Assembly (NCBI RefSeq): GCF_021404465.1
Contig: NZ_JABFTT010000017.1
Span: 1-64,000, forward strand
Source: Billgrantia zhangzhouensis
GTDB lineage: Bacteria > Pseudomonadota > Gammaproteobacteria > Pseudomonadales > Halomonadaceae
Reading direction: 5' to 3'
Length of the DNA stretch: 64,000 nt
A program made the position numbers and the translations under genes. The notes beneath the pieces are model-generated. The model was not told where the DNA came from, searched no databases, and saw nothing but the letters and a program-made list of their open reading frames with translations. This document shows, piece after piece, positions 24,790 to 35,054 of this stretch. Numbering within the stretch: the first letter of the stretch is position 1; each line of letters starts with the position of its first letter.

Positions 24790-25122
24790 ATGAAGAACAC
24801 GAATCACCTGGGTGATATCCAGGAGCTCAACCTCGCCTATCTGCTGCTGGCTCAGCGGCTGCTCAACGACAATCGTGCTGCGGCCATGTTCCGCCTCAAG
24901 ATCGATGACGAAACAGCCGATCTGCTCGTGTCCCTTGGTGCCGCGCAGCTGACCCGCCTGGCCCGTACCAACCAACTGCTCTGCCATTTCGGTTTCGAGG
25001 GCGCGGAGCAGCTGCGCCAAGTGGTCGATAATCCCCGTGACAATGGACTGTCGCAGTTTCATGCCGCTCTGCTGATGGCGGGTCTTGAAGCGATGCCAAT
25101 GTCGCGGGGGGATATGAAATGA
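24790..25122 (+). CDS. flhD: Flagellar master regulator subunit FlhD
   Basis: A 110-residue protein matching FlhD, which with FlhC forms the FlhD4C2 activator of class II flagellar operons. The region [20 protein letters not shown] and [17 protein letters not shown] are characteristic. The start at 24790 has CAGGGAA seven bases upstream; the frame extends to 24736 but homologues begin here. It overlaps flhC by four bases (ATGA). Confidence 0.93.
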   Translation: MKNTNHLGDIQELNLAYLLLAQRLLNDNRAAAMFRLKIDDETADLLVSLGAAQLTRLARTNQLLCHFGFEGAEQLRQVVDNPRDNGLSQFHAALLMAGLEAMPMSRGDMK

Positions 25123-25694
25123 CCCAAAAAAGCCTGGTTGAGGAGATGCAGCAAGTCCAATTGGCCATCGAGCTGATCGAGTTGGGCGCTCGCCTTCAAG
25201 TGTTGGAGACCGAAACGGACCTGAGTCGTGCCCGCTTGATTCGCCTGTTCAAGGAAGTGCGCGGCATGTCCCCGCCCAAGGGAATGCTGCCCTTCTCGAC
25301 CGACTGGTTCATTACCTGGCTGCCCAACGTACATGCCTCGCTATTCTACAACATCTATCGCAACCTGCTCGTGGGGCAGAAATGCGAACGGATGCAGGCT
25401 TTCGTCACGGCGTATCGGTTGTATAACGAGCAGGTCAGCATCGATCAAGCCGAGCCGGTGCTGGGGCTGACCCGCGCCTGGACCCTGGTCAGGTTCTTCG
25501 AAAGCGAGCTGCTGCAGCTATCCACCTGTACTCACTGCGGGGGGCATTTCGTTGCTCACGCGCATTCGCCGGACCACGACTACGCCTGTGGTATTTGCAT
25601 GCCGCCTTCTCGGGCCGGCAAGACCCGCAAGCGCCGCGAGCGCGAAGCGGCGGTCGACGATTGCGCCACGCCGAGAGTCACGCAGGTCGGTTAA
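25119..25694 (+). CDS. flhC: Flagellar master regulator subunit FlhC
   Basis: A 191-residue protein matching FlhC, the main DNA-contacting subunit of FlhDC. The four zinc ligands are visible as CTHC at about residue 137-140 and CGIC at about 157-160. The N-terminal [33 protein letters not shown] region is typical (split here: residues 14-46). The gene is coupled to flhD and followed by a strong hairpin at 25731-25758. Confidence 0.93.
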   Translation: MTQKSLVEEMQQVQLAIELIELGARLQVLETETDLSRARLIRLFKEVRGMSPPKGMLPFSTDWFITWLPNVHASLFYNIYRNLLVGQKCERMQAFVTAYRLYNEQVSIDQAEPVLGLTRAWTLVRFFESELLQLSTCTHCGGHFVAHAHSPDHDYACGICMPPSRAGKTRKRREREAAVDDCATPRVTQVG

Positions 25695-25730
25695 CGCTCG
25701 GCTACCGGCGCGTGCCGGTTGCCTGTCTCA

Positions 25731-25758
25731 CAAGATGCCGCCTTCGGGCGGCGTCTTG
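25731..25758 (+). terminator. flhDC terminator hairpin
   Basis: CAAGATGCCGCC and GGCGGCGTCTTG form a 12-bp stem (one G-T pair) closed by a TTCG tetraloop, 37 bases after the flhC stop. The downstream T-rich run (CATTTCTTTTT) begins only after 14 bases, so it may be imperfect as an intrinsic terminator. Confidence 0.65.
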
Positions 25759-25794
25759 CCGTCCGGCCCCATCATTTCTTTTTGAACCAAGGGC

Positions 25795-25821
25795 TCAAGT
25801 GTTTCGACAGTCGGCCGATAA
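25795..25821 (+). promoter_or_regulatory. FliA promoter of motAB-cheAW
   Basis: TCAAGTGT at 25795-25802, 11-base spacer, GCCGATAA at 25814-25821; 43 bases before the motA start. Only the last bases of the -35 box deviate from consensus. Confidence 0.85.
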
Positions 25822-25863
25822 ACAGTGATAACGACGGCTTACATCCAATGAAGGGTATCGGTT

Positions 25864-26736
25864 GTGCTGATTCTGCTGGGTTACATCGTAGTCATATTGT
25901 GTGTCTTCGGCGGCTTCGTGCTTGCTGGAGGTTATCTTGGGCCACTCTATCAGCCGGTTGAGCTGTTGATGATTGGCGGGGCAGGGGTGGGGGCCTTCAT
26001 TGCCGCCAACAATGGCAAGGCCATCGTCGCGACGTTCAAGATATTCCCCAAGCTGCGGCGTACCAAGAAATACAAGAAAGAAATGTTCATGGAACTGATG
26101 GCGGTGCAGTTCAAGCTGCTGACCAAGGTACGCCGCGAAGGCATGCTGGGCATCGAGCGCGACATCGACAGCCCGCAGGAGAGCGCGCTGTTTCAGGAGC
26201 ACCCCAAAGTGCTGGCCGATCCGATGATCATGAACTTCCTGACCGATTACCTGCGCCTGATGGTGGCCGGCGGCATGGATCCGTTGGAGATCGACGAGCT
26301 GATGCTTCATGAGATCGAGACCTTTGAACAGGAGGCCCACATTCCCGCAGATGCCATTGCCAAGGTGGGCGACGCCATGCCGGCGTTCGGTATCGTGGCG
26401 GCCGTCATGGGGGTGGTCAAGGCGCTGACCTATGCCGATGCCGGGCCGGAGCAGATGGGCGAGATGATCGCTCACGCCCTGGTCGGTACCTTTCTTGGCA
26501 TCCTGCTGGGCTACGGTTTCATCAACCCGGTGGCCAGCAGCATTGAGCGTCAGGCCAAGGAAGCGGAGAAGATGCTCCAGTGCATCCGGATCACACTGCT
26601 GGCCAGCCTGCACGGTTATGCGCCGCAGCTGGCGGTCGAGTTCGGTCGCAAAGCGCTGCACAGCTCTGAGCGCCCCGGATTCACCGAACTCGAGACCTAC
26701 GTACGTAATGCCAAATCGGGTGCGACAACGGAATGA
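25864..26736 (+). CDS. motA: Flagellar stator protein MotA (first system)
   Basis: A 290-residue membrane protein of the E. coli-type MotA family. Four transmembrane segments are visible (about 1-20, 30-50, 170-190 and 200-220), with the torque-generating cytoplasmic loop between the second and third (RRTKKYKKEMFMELM to FLTDYLRLMVAGGMDP). The proline-containing motif GDAMPAFGIVAAVMGVV is present. It starts with GTG, with GAAGGG eight bases upstream. It overlaps motB by four bases. Confidence 0.92.
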   Translation: MLILLGYIVVILCVFGGFVLAGGYLGPLYQPVELLMIGGAGVGAFIAANNGKAIVATFKIFPKLRRTKKYKKEMFMELMAVQFKLLTKVRREGMLGIERDIDSPQESALFQEHPKVLADPMIMNFLTDYLRLMVAGGMDPLEIDELMLHEIETFEQEAHIPADAIAKVGDAMPAFGIVAAVMGVVKALTYADAGPEQMGEMIAHALVGTFLGILLGYGFINPVASSIERQAKEAEKMLQCIRITLLASLHGYAPQLAVEFGRKALHSSERPGFTELETYVRNAKSGATTE

Positions 26737-27680
26737 GTGCAGGCGGCGACAAGCGCCCGATCATCATTCGGCGCAAGAAGGTAGTCCACAGCCATCATGG
26801 CGGCAGTTGGAAGATCGCGTTGGCCGACTTCATGACGGCCCTGATGGCACTGTTCCTGGTGATGTGGATCTTGGCGGTGGCAAGTCCGGAAACGCGGGAG
26901 GGTGTCGCCGACTACTTCAGTACCCCCTTGGTCAGCGCCGTGACCGGAGGGGATCGTTCAGGCAGCACCCGGGCCATTCCCGGTGGCGGTCCCGATCCCT
27001 CCCATAGCGATGGCGAGCGGGCACGTATCGACACCCGGGAGTTCTCGCGCCCAAGTGAGCAGCAGCGGCGTTTCTTCATGGATCTGCAGCGCCGCATCGA
27101 GGCGGTGATCGAGGCCGATCCAGAGCTGCGCGAGCTACGTCAGCAGATGCGCTTCGACCTGACGCCCGAGGGTCTGCGTATCCAACTGCTCGATACCGAG
27201 CAGCGGCCGATGTTCGATATCGGCAGCGACCGCGTCGAGCCCTACATGCGCAACCTGCTGCGTACCATTGCACCGCTGCTCAACGATCTGCCCAATTACC
27301 TCAGTATCGGCGGGCACACCGACAGCCGGCCCTATGCTGGCGGCTACCGGGGCTACAGCAACTGGGAGCTTTCCAACGATCGGGCCAATGCTTCGCGTCG
27401 TGAGCTGGTTGCCGGTGGGTTCGATTCGGGCAAGCTGCTGCGTGTGTCCGGCTTCGCCGACCGCGTGCTGTTGCCCGATACCGATCCCTTCGACGCGGAC
27501 AATCGACGCATCGAGCTGTTGGTACTGCTGCCCGAGGTGGCAGAGTTCATCCGCCGGCCAAGCATCCTGAATGGTCCGGGCGTGCCGAGCCCGATGAGTA
27601 CTCGCCTCGAGAGCGAGGTCGATCTGGCACCCGTACACCAATTCACTGAAGGCCTGCGCCGTGCTCTCAATCCCCAATAA
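26733..27680 (+). CDS. motB: Flagellar stator protein MotB (first system)
   Basis: A 315-residue protein: a short cytoplasmic N terminus, one transmembrane helix with the ion-carrying aspartate in ADFMTALMALFLVMWIL (about residue 32), a plug/linker region, and an OmpA-like peptidoglycan-binding domain (SIGGHTDSRPYAG, NWELSNDRANASRRELV, DRRIELLVLLP-type end). It anchors the MotA/MotB stator to the cell wall. The start overlaps motA by ATGA. Confidence 0.92.
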   Translation: MSAGGDKRPIIIRRKKVVHSHHGGSWKIALADFMTALMALFLVMWILAVASPETREGVADYFSTPLVSAVTGGDRSGSTRAIPGGGPDPSHSDGERARIDTREFSRPSEQQRRFFMDLQRRIEAVIEADPELRELRQQMRFDLTPEGLRIQLLDTEQRPMFDIGSDRVEPYMRNLLRTIAPLLNDLPNYLSIGGHTDSRPYAGGYRGYSNWELSNDRANASRRELVAGGFDSGKLLRVSGFADRVLLPDTDPFDADNRRIELLVLLPEVAEFIRRPSILNGPGVPSPMSTRLESEVDLAPVHQFTEGLRRALNPQ

Positions 27681-27708
27681 CCTATTTTGACACCAGGTGG
27701 TAAAGCGC

Positions 27709-29790
27709 ATGGATATCACGGATTTCTATGACACTTTCTTCGAGGAAGCCGAAGAGCTGCTGGCCGACATGGAGCGCTACCTCCTGGAACTCGACGTGGA
27801 TGAGCCCGATACCGAGCATCTCAACGCGATTTTTCGGGCAGCTCACTCGATCAAGGGAGGAGCAGGCACGTTCGGCTTCGACGTGCTGCAAAAGACCACG
27901 CATCTGTTCGAGAACCTGCTCGACCATACCCGCAAGGGCGAGCTCAAGCTGCGCCGGGATATCGTCGATACCTTTCTGGAAACCAAGGACATGCTCAGCG
28001 ATCAGCTAGACGCCTATCGTAACGGCGACGAGCCCGATCAGGAGGCCTTCGAGCGTATCTGCAAGACACTCCAGCAGATAGCGCTCGAAGAGATCGGGCG
28101 GGATCTGGATGGGGGGGCAGCTCCGGTGCCGGCTCCCGAGCCCGAGCCGGAGCCCGCTACGCCAAGTGAAGGCGCCGGCGGGGCTGGCCGGCGTATCGTG
28201 ACGCTTCTCAATGTCGGTGAAAAGGACCGGCAACTGCTCGTCGAGGAGTTGGGGCAGTTGGGCGAGGTCGTGACGCATGGTGGCGATGAGGCGTGCTATG
28301 AAATCACGCTAGCTTCGACGATCGACAGTGACGACATCGAGGCCGTGATGTGCTTCATCGTCGATGCCGATCAGGTCAAGATTCGTGACGCCGAGAACGG
28401 CCAGGCATCCGAGGTCGCTCCCGCGAAGAGCGAGCCGGCGGCGAAAGCCGCTGAACCAGCCAAGCCCGTCGAGCCAGCACGTCCCTCCGCAGCCGCCAAG
28501 CCTGCTGGTGATGCCAAGACCGCCAAGGTGAAGGCCAAGGCCAAGGGTGGCGGTGAGTCGACTTCGATCCGGGTTTCGGTCGACAAAGTCGATCAGATCA
28601 TCAACCTGGTGGGTGAGCTGATCATTACGCAATCGATGCTCGACCAGACCGTCAGCGAGTTGGAGGGGGCCGCCGACAGTGCGTTGTTGAATGGCATGAG
28701 CCTGCTTCAGCGCAACGCGCGAGACCTGCAGGAATCAGTGATGTCGATTCGCATGATCCCGATGGATTTCGTCTTCAGCCGCTTCCCGCGGGTGGTGCGT
28801 GAAACCGCCGCCAAGCTGGGCAAGGAGATCGAACTTACCACCGAAGGGGAGTCGACCGAACTCGACAAGAGCCTCACCGAGCGCATCATCGACCCGTTGA
28901 CGCATCTGGTCCGCAACAGTCTTGACCATGGCATCGAGCCGCCCGAGGTTCGCGAGGCAGCCGGCAAGCCGCGTACCGGCAAGCTGGTGCTCTCGGCCAA
29001 GCATCAGGGCGGCAATATCATCATCGAAGTGATCGACGATGGTGCCGGCCTCGACCGTGACAGGCTGCTGGCCAAGGCGCGTGAAAATGGCCTGCCCGTT
29101 GCCGACACCATGAGTGACGACGAGGTGTGGCAGCTCATCTTCGCTCCCGGCTTCTCCACGGCCAAGGCAGTGACCGACGTCTCGGGTCGTGGCGTCGGCA
29201 TGGACGTGGTCAAGCGCAACATTCAGGGTATGGGCGGCCACGTGCAGATCATGTCCACACCCGGCGCAGGTACCACCATACGCATCGTCCTGCCGCTGAC
29301 GCTGGCGATCCTCGACGGCATGTCGATCAAGGTCGGCAACGAGATGTTCATCCTGCCACTGTCCGCCGTACTCGAGTCGCTGCAGCCGGCCAAGGAGGAC
29401 CTGTACGCCATGGCAGGTGACGATGTGGTGCTCAAGGTCCGTGATGAGTACCTGCCGGTCGTGGCGGTGCACGAGGCACTGGATGTGCCGAATGCCAAGA
29501 CCGAACTCACCGAGACGATCGCTGTGATCGTGCAGGGCGAGGGGCGTCGCTATGCGCTACTGGTGGATGACCTGGTCGGCCAGCAGCAGGTGGTGGTCAA
29601 GAATCTGGAAACCAATTATCGCAAGGTGCCGGGAGTCTCCGCGGCCACCATCCTCGGCGATGGCAGCGTGGCGTTGATCCTAGACATTACCGGACTGCAC
29701 CGCCTGAGCCGGGCCAAGAAGGAAGACCGTAGGCCCGAGCGCGGATGGCAAACACTCGAAGCTGATACTGACAAAGTGCTGGAGATCTGA
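27709..29790 (+). CDS. cheA: Chemotaxis histidine kinase CheA
   Basis: A 693-residue kinase. The HPt domain has the phospho-accepting H46 in [14 protein letters not shown]; a P2-like domain lies at about 145-215, then an Ala/Lys/Pro-rich linker, a dimerisation helix pair, the ATPase with [19 protein letters not shown] and GRGVGMDVV, and a C-terminal CheW-like domain. CheA phosphorylates CheY and CheB in response to receptor signals. The ATG at 27709 has AGGTGG eight bases upstream; GTG at 27697 would add four residues. It follows motB by 28 bases and precedes cheW by two. Confidence 0.95.
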   Translation: MDITDFYDTFFEEAEELLADMERYLLELDVDEPDTEHLNAIFRAAHSIKGGAGTFGFDVLQKTTHLFENLLDHTRKGELKLRRDIVDTFLETKDMLSDQLDAYRNGDEPDQEAFERICKTLQQIALEEIGRDLDGGAAPVPAPEPEPEPATPSEGAGGAGRRIVTLLNVGEKDRQLLVEELGQLGEVVTHGGDEACYEITLASTIDSDDIEAVMCFIVDADQVKIRDAENGQASEVAPAKSEPAAKAAEPAKPVEPARPSAAAKPAGDAKTAKVKAKAKGGGESTSIRVSVDKVDQIINLVGELIITQSMLDQTVSELEGAADSALLNGMSLLQRNARDLQESVMSIRMIPMDFVFSRFPRVVRETAAKLGKEIELTTEGESTELDKSLTERIIDPLTHLVRNSLDHGIEPPEVREAAGKPRTGKLVLSAKHQGGNIIIEVIDDGAGLDRDRLLAKARENGLPVADTMSDDEVWQLIFAPGFSTAKAVTDVSGRGVGMDVVKRNIQGMGGHVQIMSTPGAGTTIRIVLPLTLAILDGMSIKVGNEMFILPLSAVLESLQPAKEDLYAMAGDDVVLKVRDEYLPVVAVHEALDVPNAKTELTETIAVIVQGEGRRYALLVDDLVGQQQVVVKNLETNYRKVPGVSAATILGDGSVALILDITGLHRLSRAKKEDRRPERGWQTLEADTDKVLEI

Positions 29791-29792
29791 AC

Positions 29793-30287
29793 ATGAACCA
29801 GACGAACGATGCGGCCCTGGCTGCGGCTGAAGCCTACAACCGTGAATTCCTGGTGTTCTCACTGGGCGATGAGGAGTACGCCGTCGATATCCTTAAGGTG
29901 CAGGAGATCCGCGGCTACGAGAACGTCACCCGAATTGCCAACGCGCCCGATTTCATCAAGGGCGTGACCAACCTGCGCGGGGTGATCGTGCCCATCGTCG
30001 ACCTGCGCATCAAGTTCCATCTCGACAAGGTGGAATATGGTGGCCAGACCGTGGTCATCGTGGTCAACGTCGAGGATCGGGTCGTCGGCATCGTCGTCGA
30101 CGGCGTTTCCGACGTGATGACGCTGTCACCCGACCAGATCAAGCCGGCGCCGGAGTTCGGCGTCACGCTGTCGTCGGATTTCCTCAGCGGGCTGGGCAGC
30201 CTCGAGGATCGCATGCTGGTCATCGTCGACATCGACAAGCTGTTGACCAGCGACGAGATGGAGCTGGTGGATCGCGTGGCCGAGTAA
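29793..30287 (+). CDS. cheW: Chemotaxis adaptor CheW
   Basis: A 164-residue single CheW domain ([49 protein letters not shown]), which couples receptors to CheA at the membrane arrays. It lies two bases after cheA, in the motAB-cheAW unit, and is followed by a new FliA promoter for the first chemoreceptor. Confidence 0.95.
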   Translation: MNQTNDAALAAAEAYNREFLVFSLGDEEYAVDILKVQEIRGYENVTRIANAPDFIKGVTNLRGVIVPIVDLRIKFHLDKVEYGGQTVVIVVNVEDRVVGIVVDGVSDVMTLSPDQIKPAPEFGVTLSSDFLSGLGSLEDRMLVIVDIDKLLTSDEMELVDRVAE

Positions 30288-30295
30288 TGACGAAT

Positions 30296-30322
30296 TCAAG
30301 TTTGCCTCGCTCGAGCCGATAA
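30296..30322 (+). promoter_or_regulatory. FliA promoter of the first chemoreceptor gene
   Basis: TCAAGTTT at 30296-30303, 11-base spacer, GCCGATAA at 30315-30322, 46 bases before the start. Only the second base differs from the consensus. Confidence 0.9.
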
Positions 30323-30367
30323 CAAATAAAGCCGTTTCCTTACGCCTGTCGTTCATGAGGGGATGAC

Positions 30368-31711
30368 GTGAAGTTACTCGACAACCTTACGGTCCGGGCC
30401 AGCTGGTTTCTGGTGCTGCTGTTCTTCGGCGCGATGCTCGTCGTGCTGAGTATTCTGGGCCTCTACGCGCTGCAGCAGGGGAGCCATGCCGTCGCTGCGA
30501 TGGCGCCGCATGCCGGAGAGTCGGGGGCCGCCTACCAGGCGTCATTCTCCGCCGCGGCCGGCCTGATGCGACTGGCCATCGTCGCCGTACTGGCGGGTTC
30601 GGCGGTCGTGATGGTGATCGTAGTATGGGGCATCAATGCCAATGTGCTGCGGCCGCTGGCTCGCCTGGTGGGGTACTTCGAGGGCTTGGCGCAAGGCGAC
30701 CTCTCCCAGCCGGTGGAGAGTCGCGGCAACAACGAGATCGGGCGGCTTTTCACCTCGCTCAGGCACATGCAGGACGGCCTCTCGGGAACCGTCGGTACCG
30801 TGCGTGGCAGCAGCGAAAGCATCTACCTGGGCGCCCAGGAGATCGCCGAAGGCAACGGCGAGCTGTCGTCTCGCACCGAGCAGCAGGCCGCCTCGCTGGC
30901 CGAGACCGCTTCGAGCATGGAGGAGCTGGCCTCCACCGTGGAGCAGAACGCCGACAATGCGCGCCAGGCCAGCCAGCTGGCCGCCGATGCCTCGCGCACC
31001 GCCGTCCAGGGCGGCGAGGTGGTCGGCGAAGTGGTGGCGACCATGCACGACATCAGCGAAAGCTCGCACAAGGTGTCCGACATCATCAGCGTCATCGATA
31101 CCATCGCTTTCCAGACCAACATCCTGGCGCTCAATGCCTCGGTCGAAGCGGCACGCGCCGGTGAGCATGGTCGTGGCTTTGCCGTGGTGGCTCAGGAAGT
31201 GCGCAACCTCGCCGGGCGCAGTGCGTCGGCGGCGGGGGAGATCCGCACCCTGATCAAGGCATCGCTAGAGAAGGTGGACGTGGGCACGGCCCGCGTGGAC
31301 CAGGCGGGCCAGACCATGAGCGAAATCGTGGCGGCCGTTCAGCGTGTCAGCGACATCATGGACGAAATCGCCTCGGCCTCGTTGGAGCAGAGCAACGGGA
31401 TCGGTCAGGTCAACCAGGCGGTGACCCAGATGGATCAGGTCATCCAGCAAAATGCGGCGCTGGTGCAACAGGCAGCCACGGCGGCGACCCAGCTCGAGGC
31501 CGAGGCCGCTCGCCTGCGTGAGGCCGTATTGCGCTTCCGCTTGGCAGGCCAGCAGGGCCAGCCAGTTCATACCGCTTCGCCCAAGCGTGAGACTGTCAGG
31601 GCCTTGGCGGCACCAATGGAACATGATCCGCGGCCGGTCGAGGGCAAGTCGCGCGGCACCGCCGTGAATACCAGTAGATCGAATGAAGAAGAGGAGTGGG
31701 CTTCCTTCTAG
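30368..31711 (+). CDS. Methyl-accepting chemotaxis protein with tiny periplasmic domain
   Basis: A 447-residue receptor: transmembrane helices at about 12-35 and 65-90 with only about 30 residues between them, a HAMP domain (about 92-145), and an MA signalling domain with the conserved hairpin [20 protein letters not shown]. The periplasmic part is too small for a normal ligand-binding domain, so it may sense membrane state or internal signals. It ends EWASF, an xWxxF-type tail that may tether CheR or CheB, after a long flexible linker. The GTG start follows GAGGGGATGAC. It has its own FliA promoter. Confidence 0.92.
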   Translation: MKLLDNLTVRASWFLVLLFFGAMLVVLSILGLYALQQGSHAVAAMAPHAGESGAAYQASFSAAAGLMRLAIVAVLAGSAVVMVIVVWGINANVLRPLARLVGYFEGLAQGDLSQPVESRGNNEIGRLFTSLRHMQDGLSGTVGTVRGSSESIYLGAQEIAEGNGELSSRTEQQAASLAETASSMEELASTVEQNADNARQASQLAADASRTAVQGGEVVGEVVATMHDISESSHKVSDIISVIDTIAFQTNILALNASVEAARAGEHGRGFAVVAQEVRNLAGRSASAAGEIRTLIKASLEKVDVGTARVDQAGQTMSEIVAAVQRVSDIMDEIASASLEQSNGIGQVNQAVTQMDQVIQQNAALVQQAATAATQLEAEAARLREAVLRFRLAGQQGQPVHTASPKRETVRALAAPMEHDPRPVEGKSRGTAVNTSRSNEEEEWASF

Positions 31712-31858
31712 GGATTTCCTGGGAGCAGGGCAACACTCCCGATTGAGGAGCACTCCCGATTATGGGGCGCTACCGGTCATAGGGCAGGAGGGGGCGCAGT
31801 GGCCGATCGGTACGCCGCTTCTCCCCCCTGACGAATCGAATCGGCAAGGACTATAACG

Positions 31859-34048
31859 ATGCGCAACAATCAGCCGGTAACTCAGCGAGAATACACATTG
31901 GATAATCGGCAACTGCTGATCACCCGCACCGATCTGGAAGGACGGATTACATACGCCAATGCGGCGTTCGTCGAGGTCAGCGGTTTTCGTCATGACGAGC
32001 TGATTGGCTCACCGCATAACCTCATTCGCCATCCCGACATGCCGCAGGAGGCCTTTGCCGATCTATGGCGGACGATCAAGGCAGGCGAAACCTGGCAGGG
32101 ATTGGTCAAGAACCGTCGCAAGAATGGTGACCATTACTGGGTTCGGGCCACGGTCACGCCGATCCTCGAGAATGGCCAGTGCCTGGGCTACACCTCGGTG
32201 CGTAGCGCCATCGAGCCGGCTGCTGCAGAGGCCGCAGAGCGTGCCTATGCGCAACTGCGCGAAGGGCGCTCCGGCCTGGCCGTTCGCCAGGGACAGCTGA
32301 TCCGCCGTGGCCCGCTGGGCTGGCTTTCGCGTATCAATCTGCACTCGATTCGCGCACGGCTCTCCATGTTGACGTTGTCGGCCCTGCTGCTACTCGCCCT
32401 CAGCAGTGGAGTCGGGCTCTATGGCCTGAACGCTTCGGGCGAGCGCCTGGCGGAGCTGAACCGCGATGGCTTGCAGGATATCATTCGCCTGCAACAGCTA
32501 GGCCAATTGGTGAGCGAGGGACCACAGCGCCTGAGCGCCGAGCAGCGTATGGAGGTCCTGAGCGAGCGTCATCAGCATGCCGAGGCATTAACGCATGTCG
32601 GTGAGCAGCTTTCGGAGCTGTGGGGCGAGTATCTGGATCGCGAGGTCAATCGCACCGAGATGGCGATGGAATTCGACGCTTCGCTGTCGAGCTTTCTCGA
32701 TGAGGGGCTGATACCCATGGCCGACGCGCTGGGGGGCGAGGAGGCGTTTGAAGCCATGATGGCGCTGAACGACAGTACGGCCGGACTGCGAGAGCAGGCC
32801 GAAGCGCTGACGGTGCTGGTGAACCGGTTGATCGATCAGCAGCGCATCGCCGCGCTGGGCATGGCCCAAGAGGCCGAGCGCGGGCAGCAGCAGGTGCTGG
32901 CCGGTCAGTTGGGATTCATGGCGATTGGCTTCGTGCTGCTGCTGGTCATCAGCGTATGGATCATGCGGGCGATTACCCGCCCGGTGCGCCGCGCGGCGGA
33001 CTTCACCTTGCAGATCGCCTCGGGCAACCTGGCTGTCACCACGCCGAAGCAAACCCGTGACGAGATTGGTGCATTGCTCGGCTCGCTGGATACCATGCGC
33101 AAGAGCCTCTATGTCACCACCGAAAGTGTACAGCGCGGTATCGACGTGGTGACGCCCGCCACCCGCTCCATTGCCCGGGGCAACGAGGATCTGTCGTCAC
33201 GCACCGAGCAGCAGGCCGCTTCGCTGCAGCAGACCGCCTCCAGCATGGAGGAGATGACCGCCACGGTGCAGCAGAATACTGACAATGCCCGTCAGGCCAG
33301 CGGGCTGGCGCTGGACAATGCCAGCCGCGTGCGCGACACCGGCGAGTTGATGCAGGGCGTGGTGCAGACCATGGAGCGCATCACCGCCGGCGCCGAGAAG
33401 ATGAAGGACATCATCAACGTGATCGACTCGATCGCCTTCCAGACCAACATCCTGGCGCTGAACGCCTCGGTGGAGGCGGCACGGGCGGGCGAGCAGGGCC
33501 GCGGTTTCGCCGTGGTGGCCGGCGAGGTGCGCAACCTGGCGGGACGCAGTGCGGATGCCGCGCGTGAGATCCGCCAACTGATCGACGGCTCCGCCAGTGA
33601 GATCCATGAAGGGGCCAGCCAGGTGCAGCGCGCCGAGAACGCCATGGCCGAGGTGGTGACGGCATCGCAGCGGGTCAACGACATCATGGGTGAGATTACT
33701 GCGGCCTCCGAGGAGCAGAGCAGCGGCATCGGCCAGATCACCCAGGCCATCACCGAAATGGATCAGGTCACCCAGCAGAACGCCGAGCGGGTGCAGCAGA
33801 GCGCACAGGCAGCCGCCGATCTGCAGCAGCAGGCGGAACGGCTGGCCCAGGCCATCCGTGTCTATCGTCTGCGCGATGCCGGTCCCGAGATAGTGCCGGC
33901 AGTAGGAGAAGCGGAAGCGCATTCGTCGGCAGGTTCCAGAATCAAGTCGTCGCCTGCGCCGATTGCGCAGCGCGACCCACTTCCTGCCAGACGGGCTGCG
34001 ACTGATACGCACAAGTCAGCAGCCGAGGAAGAGTGGGAAACATTTTGA
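31859..34048 (+). CDS. Aer-like chemoreceptor with PAS, periplasmic domain, HAMP and MA domains
   Basis: A 729-residue receptor. Residues 1-120 form an Aer-type PAS domain ([54 protein letters not shown]), the FAD-binding kind used for energy taxis. Unlike E. coli Aer it then has two well-separated transmembrane helices (about 165-185 and 350-372) with a helical periplasmic domain between, followed by HAMP and an MA domain ([20 protein letters not shown]). It ends EWETF, a very close match to the CheR-docking NWETF. It overlaps the cheR region, and the start at 31859 is the first ATG of the PAS domain. I saw no clear FliA promoter in the 147-bp gap before it. Confidence 0.9.
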   Translation: MRNNQPVTQREYTLDNRQLLITRTDLEGRITYANAAFVEVSGFRHDELIGSPHNLIRHPDMPQEAFADLWRTIKAGETWQGLVKNRRKNGDHYWVRATVTPILENGQCLGYTSVRSAIEPAAAEAAERAYAQLREGRSGLAVRQGQLIRRGPLGWLSRINLHSIRARLSMLTLSALLLLALSSGVGLYGLNASGERLAELNRDGLQDIIRLQQLGQLVSEGPQRLSAEQRMEVLSERHQHAEALTHVGEQLSELWGEYLDREVNRTEMAMEFDASLSSFLDEGLIPMADALGGEEAFEAMMALNDSTAGLREQAEALTVLVNRLIDQQRIAALGMAQEAERGQQQVLAGQLGFMAIGFVLLLVISVWIMRAITRPVRRAADFTLQIASGNLAVTTPKQTRDEIGALLGSLDTMRKSLYVTTESVQRGIDVVTPATRSIARGNEDLSSRTEQQAASLQQTASSMEEMTATVQQNTDNARQASGLALDNASRVRDTGELMQGVVQTMERITAGAEKMKDIINVIDSIAFQTNILALNASVEAARAGEQGRGFAVVAGEVRNLAGRSADAAREIRQLIDGSASEIHEGASQVQRAENAMAEVVTASQRVNDIMGEITAASEEQSSGIGQITQAITEMDQVTQQNAERVQQSAQAAADLQQQAERLAQAIRVYRLRDAGPEIVPAVGEAEAHSSAGSRIKSSPAPIAQRDPLPARRAATDTHKSAAEEEWETF

Positions 34049-34068
34049 CGAAAGCACAGGGCTCTGAA

Positions 34069-34911
34069 ATGGAGCCGGGACAATGGTCCGGGTTGGGTCA
34101 CCTCGAGCGTGACCTGATCCTGACCGATGAGGATTTTTCCCGCATACGCCAGCTGATTTATCAGCGGGCGGGTATTGTGCTGGCGGAGCATAAGCGCGAG
34201 ATGGTCTATAGCCGCCTGGCCAAGCGCCTGCGCCATCACGGGCTGACGCGCTTCAACGATTATCTGGAGCGGCTCGCACGTCAGCCGGATTCCAGGGAAT
34301 GGGAAGCGTTCACCAACGCCCTGACGACCAACCTCACGGCCTTCTTCCGGGAAATGCATCATTTCCCGATATTGGCCGAACACGTGCGCAAGTCGAGTGG
34401 ACCCGTGCGAGTCTGGAGTGCAGCCGCCTCGACTGGGGAAGAGCCCTATTCGATCGCCATGACACTACAGGAGAGCCTGGGTTCTCGGGCAGCGGAAGCG
34501 CGTGTCGTGGCAACGGACATCGATACCGAAGCCCTGGCGCGCGCTCGTGCCGGCGTCTATCCCGTCGAACAGGTACGCAAGCTCGACGAAGAGAGAGTAA
34601 GACGCTTCTTCCAGAAGGGGCGGGGGCAGCATGAGGGGCTGGCCAGAGTGCGGCCCGAAGTGTCGTCGATGGTCGAATTTCTCTCCATGAACCTGCTGGC
34701 ATCACAGTGGCCTGTCAAGGGACCCTTTGATGCCATCTTCTGCCGTAACGTGATGATCTATTTCGACAAGCAGACCCAGGCGCGGATCCTCGAGCGCTTC
34801 GCTCCCTTGCTCAAGCCCGATGGTTTGTTGTTTGCGGGCCACTCGGAGAATTTCTCGTACATCAGCAAGGTGTTTCGCCTGAGGGGGCAAACGGTGTACA
34901 CCCTCGCCTAG
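34069..34911 (+). CDS. cheR: Chemotaxis protein methyltransferase CheR
   Basis: A 280-residue SAM-dependent methyltransferase that methylates receptor glutamates. The N-terminal CheR helical domain is followed by the SAM-binding WSAAASTGEEPYSIAM and the acidic VVATDIDTEAL; FCRNVMIYFD and LLFAGHSENF complete the catalytic domain. I favour the ATG at 34069 (AGGG about eight bases upstream); TTG at 34045, overlapping the preceding receptor's stop, is an alternative. It directly follows a receptor ending in a CheR-docking pentapeptide. Confidence 0.92.
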   Translation: MEPGQWSGLGHLERDLILTDEDFSRIRQLIYQRAGIVLAEHKREMVYSRLAKRLRHHGLTRFNDYLERLARQPDSREWEAFTNALTTNLTAFFREMHHFPILAEHVRKSSGPVRVWSAAASTGEEPYSIAMTLQESLGSRAAEARVVATDIDTEALARARAGVYPVEQVRKLDEERVRRFFQKGRGQHEGLARVRPEVSSMVEFLSMNLLASQWPVKGPFDAIFCRNVMIYFDKQTQARILERFAPLLKPDGLLFAGHSENFSYISKVFRLRGQTVYTLA

Positions 34912-34968
34912 GTTCGTCAGCAATGCTGACGGGCGTCGCTATTTTCTGGGCAGAACCCAGGAAGGGGC

Positions 34969-34995
34969 TAAAGTTTCTGCCGGTTGCGCCGATGT
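34969..34995 (+). promoter_or_regulatory. FliA promoter of cheB
   Basis: A perfect -35 box TAAAGTTT at 34969-34976, 11-base spacer and GCCGATGT at 34988-34995, which deviates only in the last two bases. It is 60 bases upstream of the cheB start. Confidence 0.8.
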
Positions 34996-35054
34996 CTATC
35001 GAATATGTATTTGCCTCGGGTCGCAGTGACTCCCCGTGACATAGGAGACTTGCC

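Noticed and set aside
31734..31761. Two copies of CACTCCCGATT between chemoreceptor genes
   Set aside because: Short, 17-bp period, no promoter beside them; may be chance or part of a weak terminator.
31802..31809. GCCGATCG upstream of the Aer-like receptor
   Set aside because: Resembles a FliA -10 box, but no -35 box is found 11 or 12 bases upstream.
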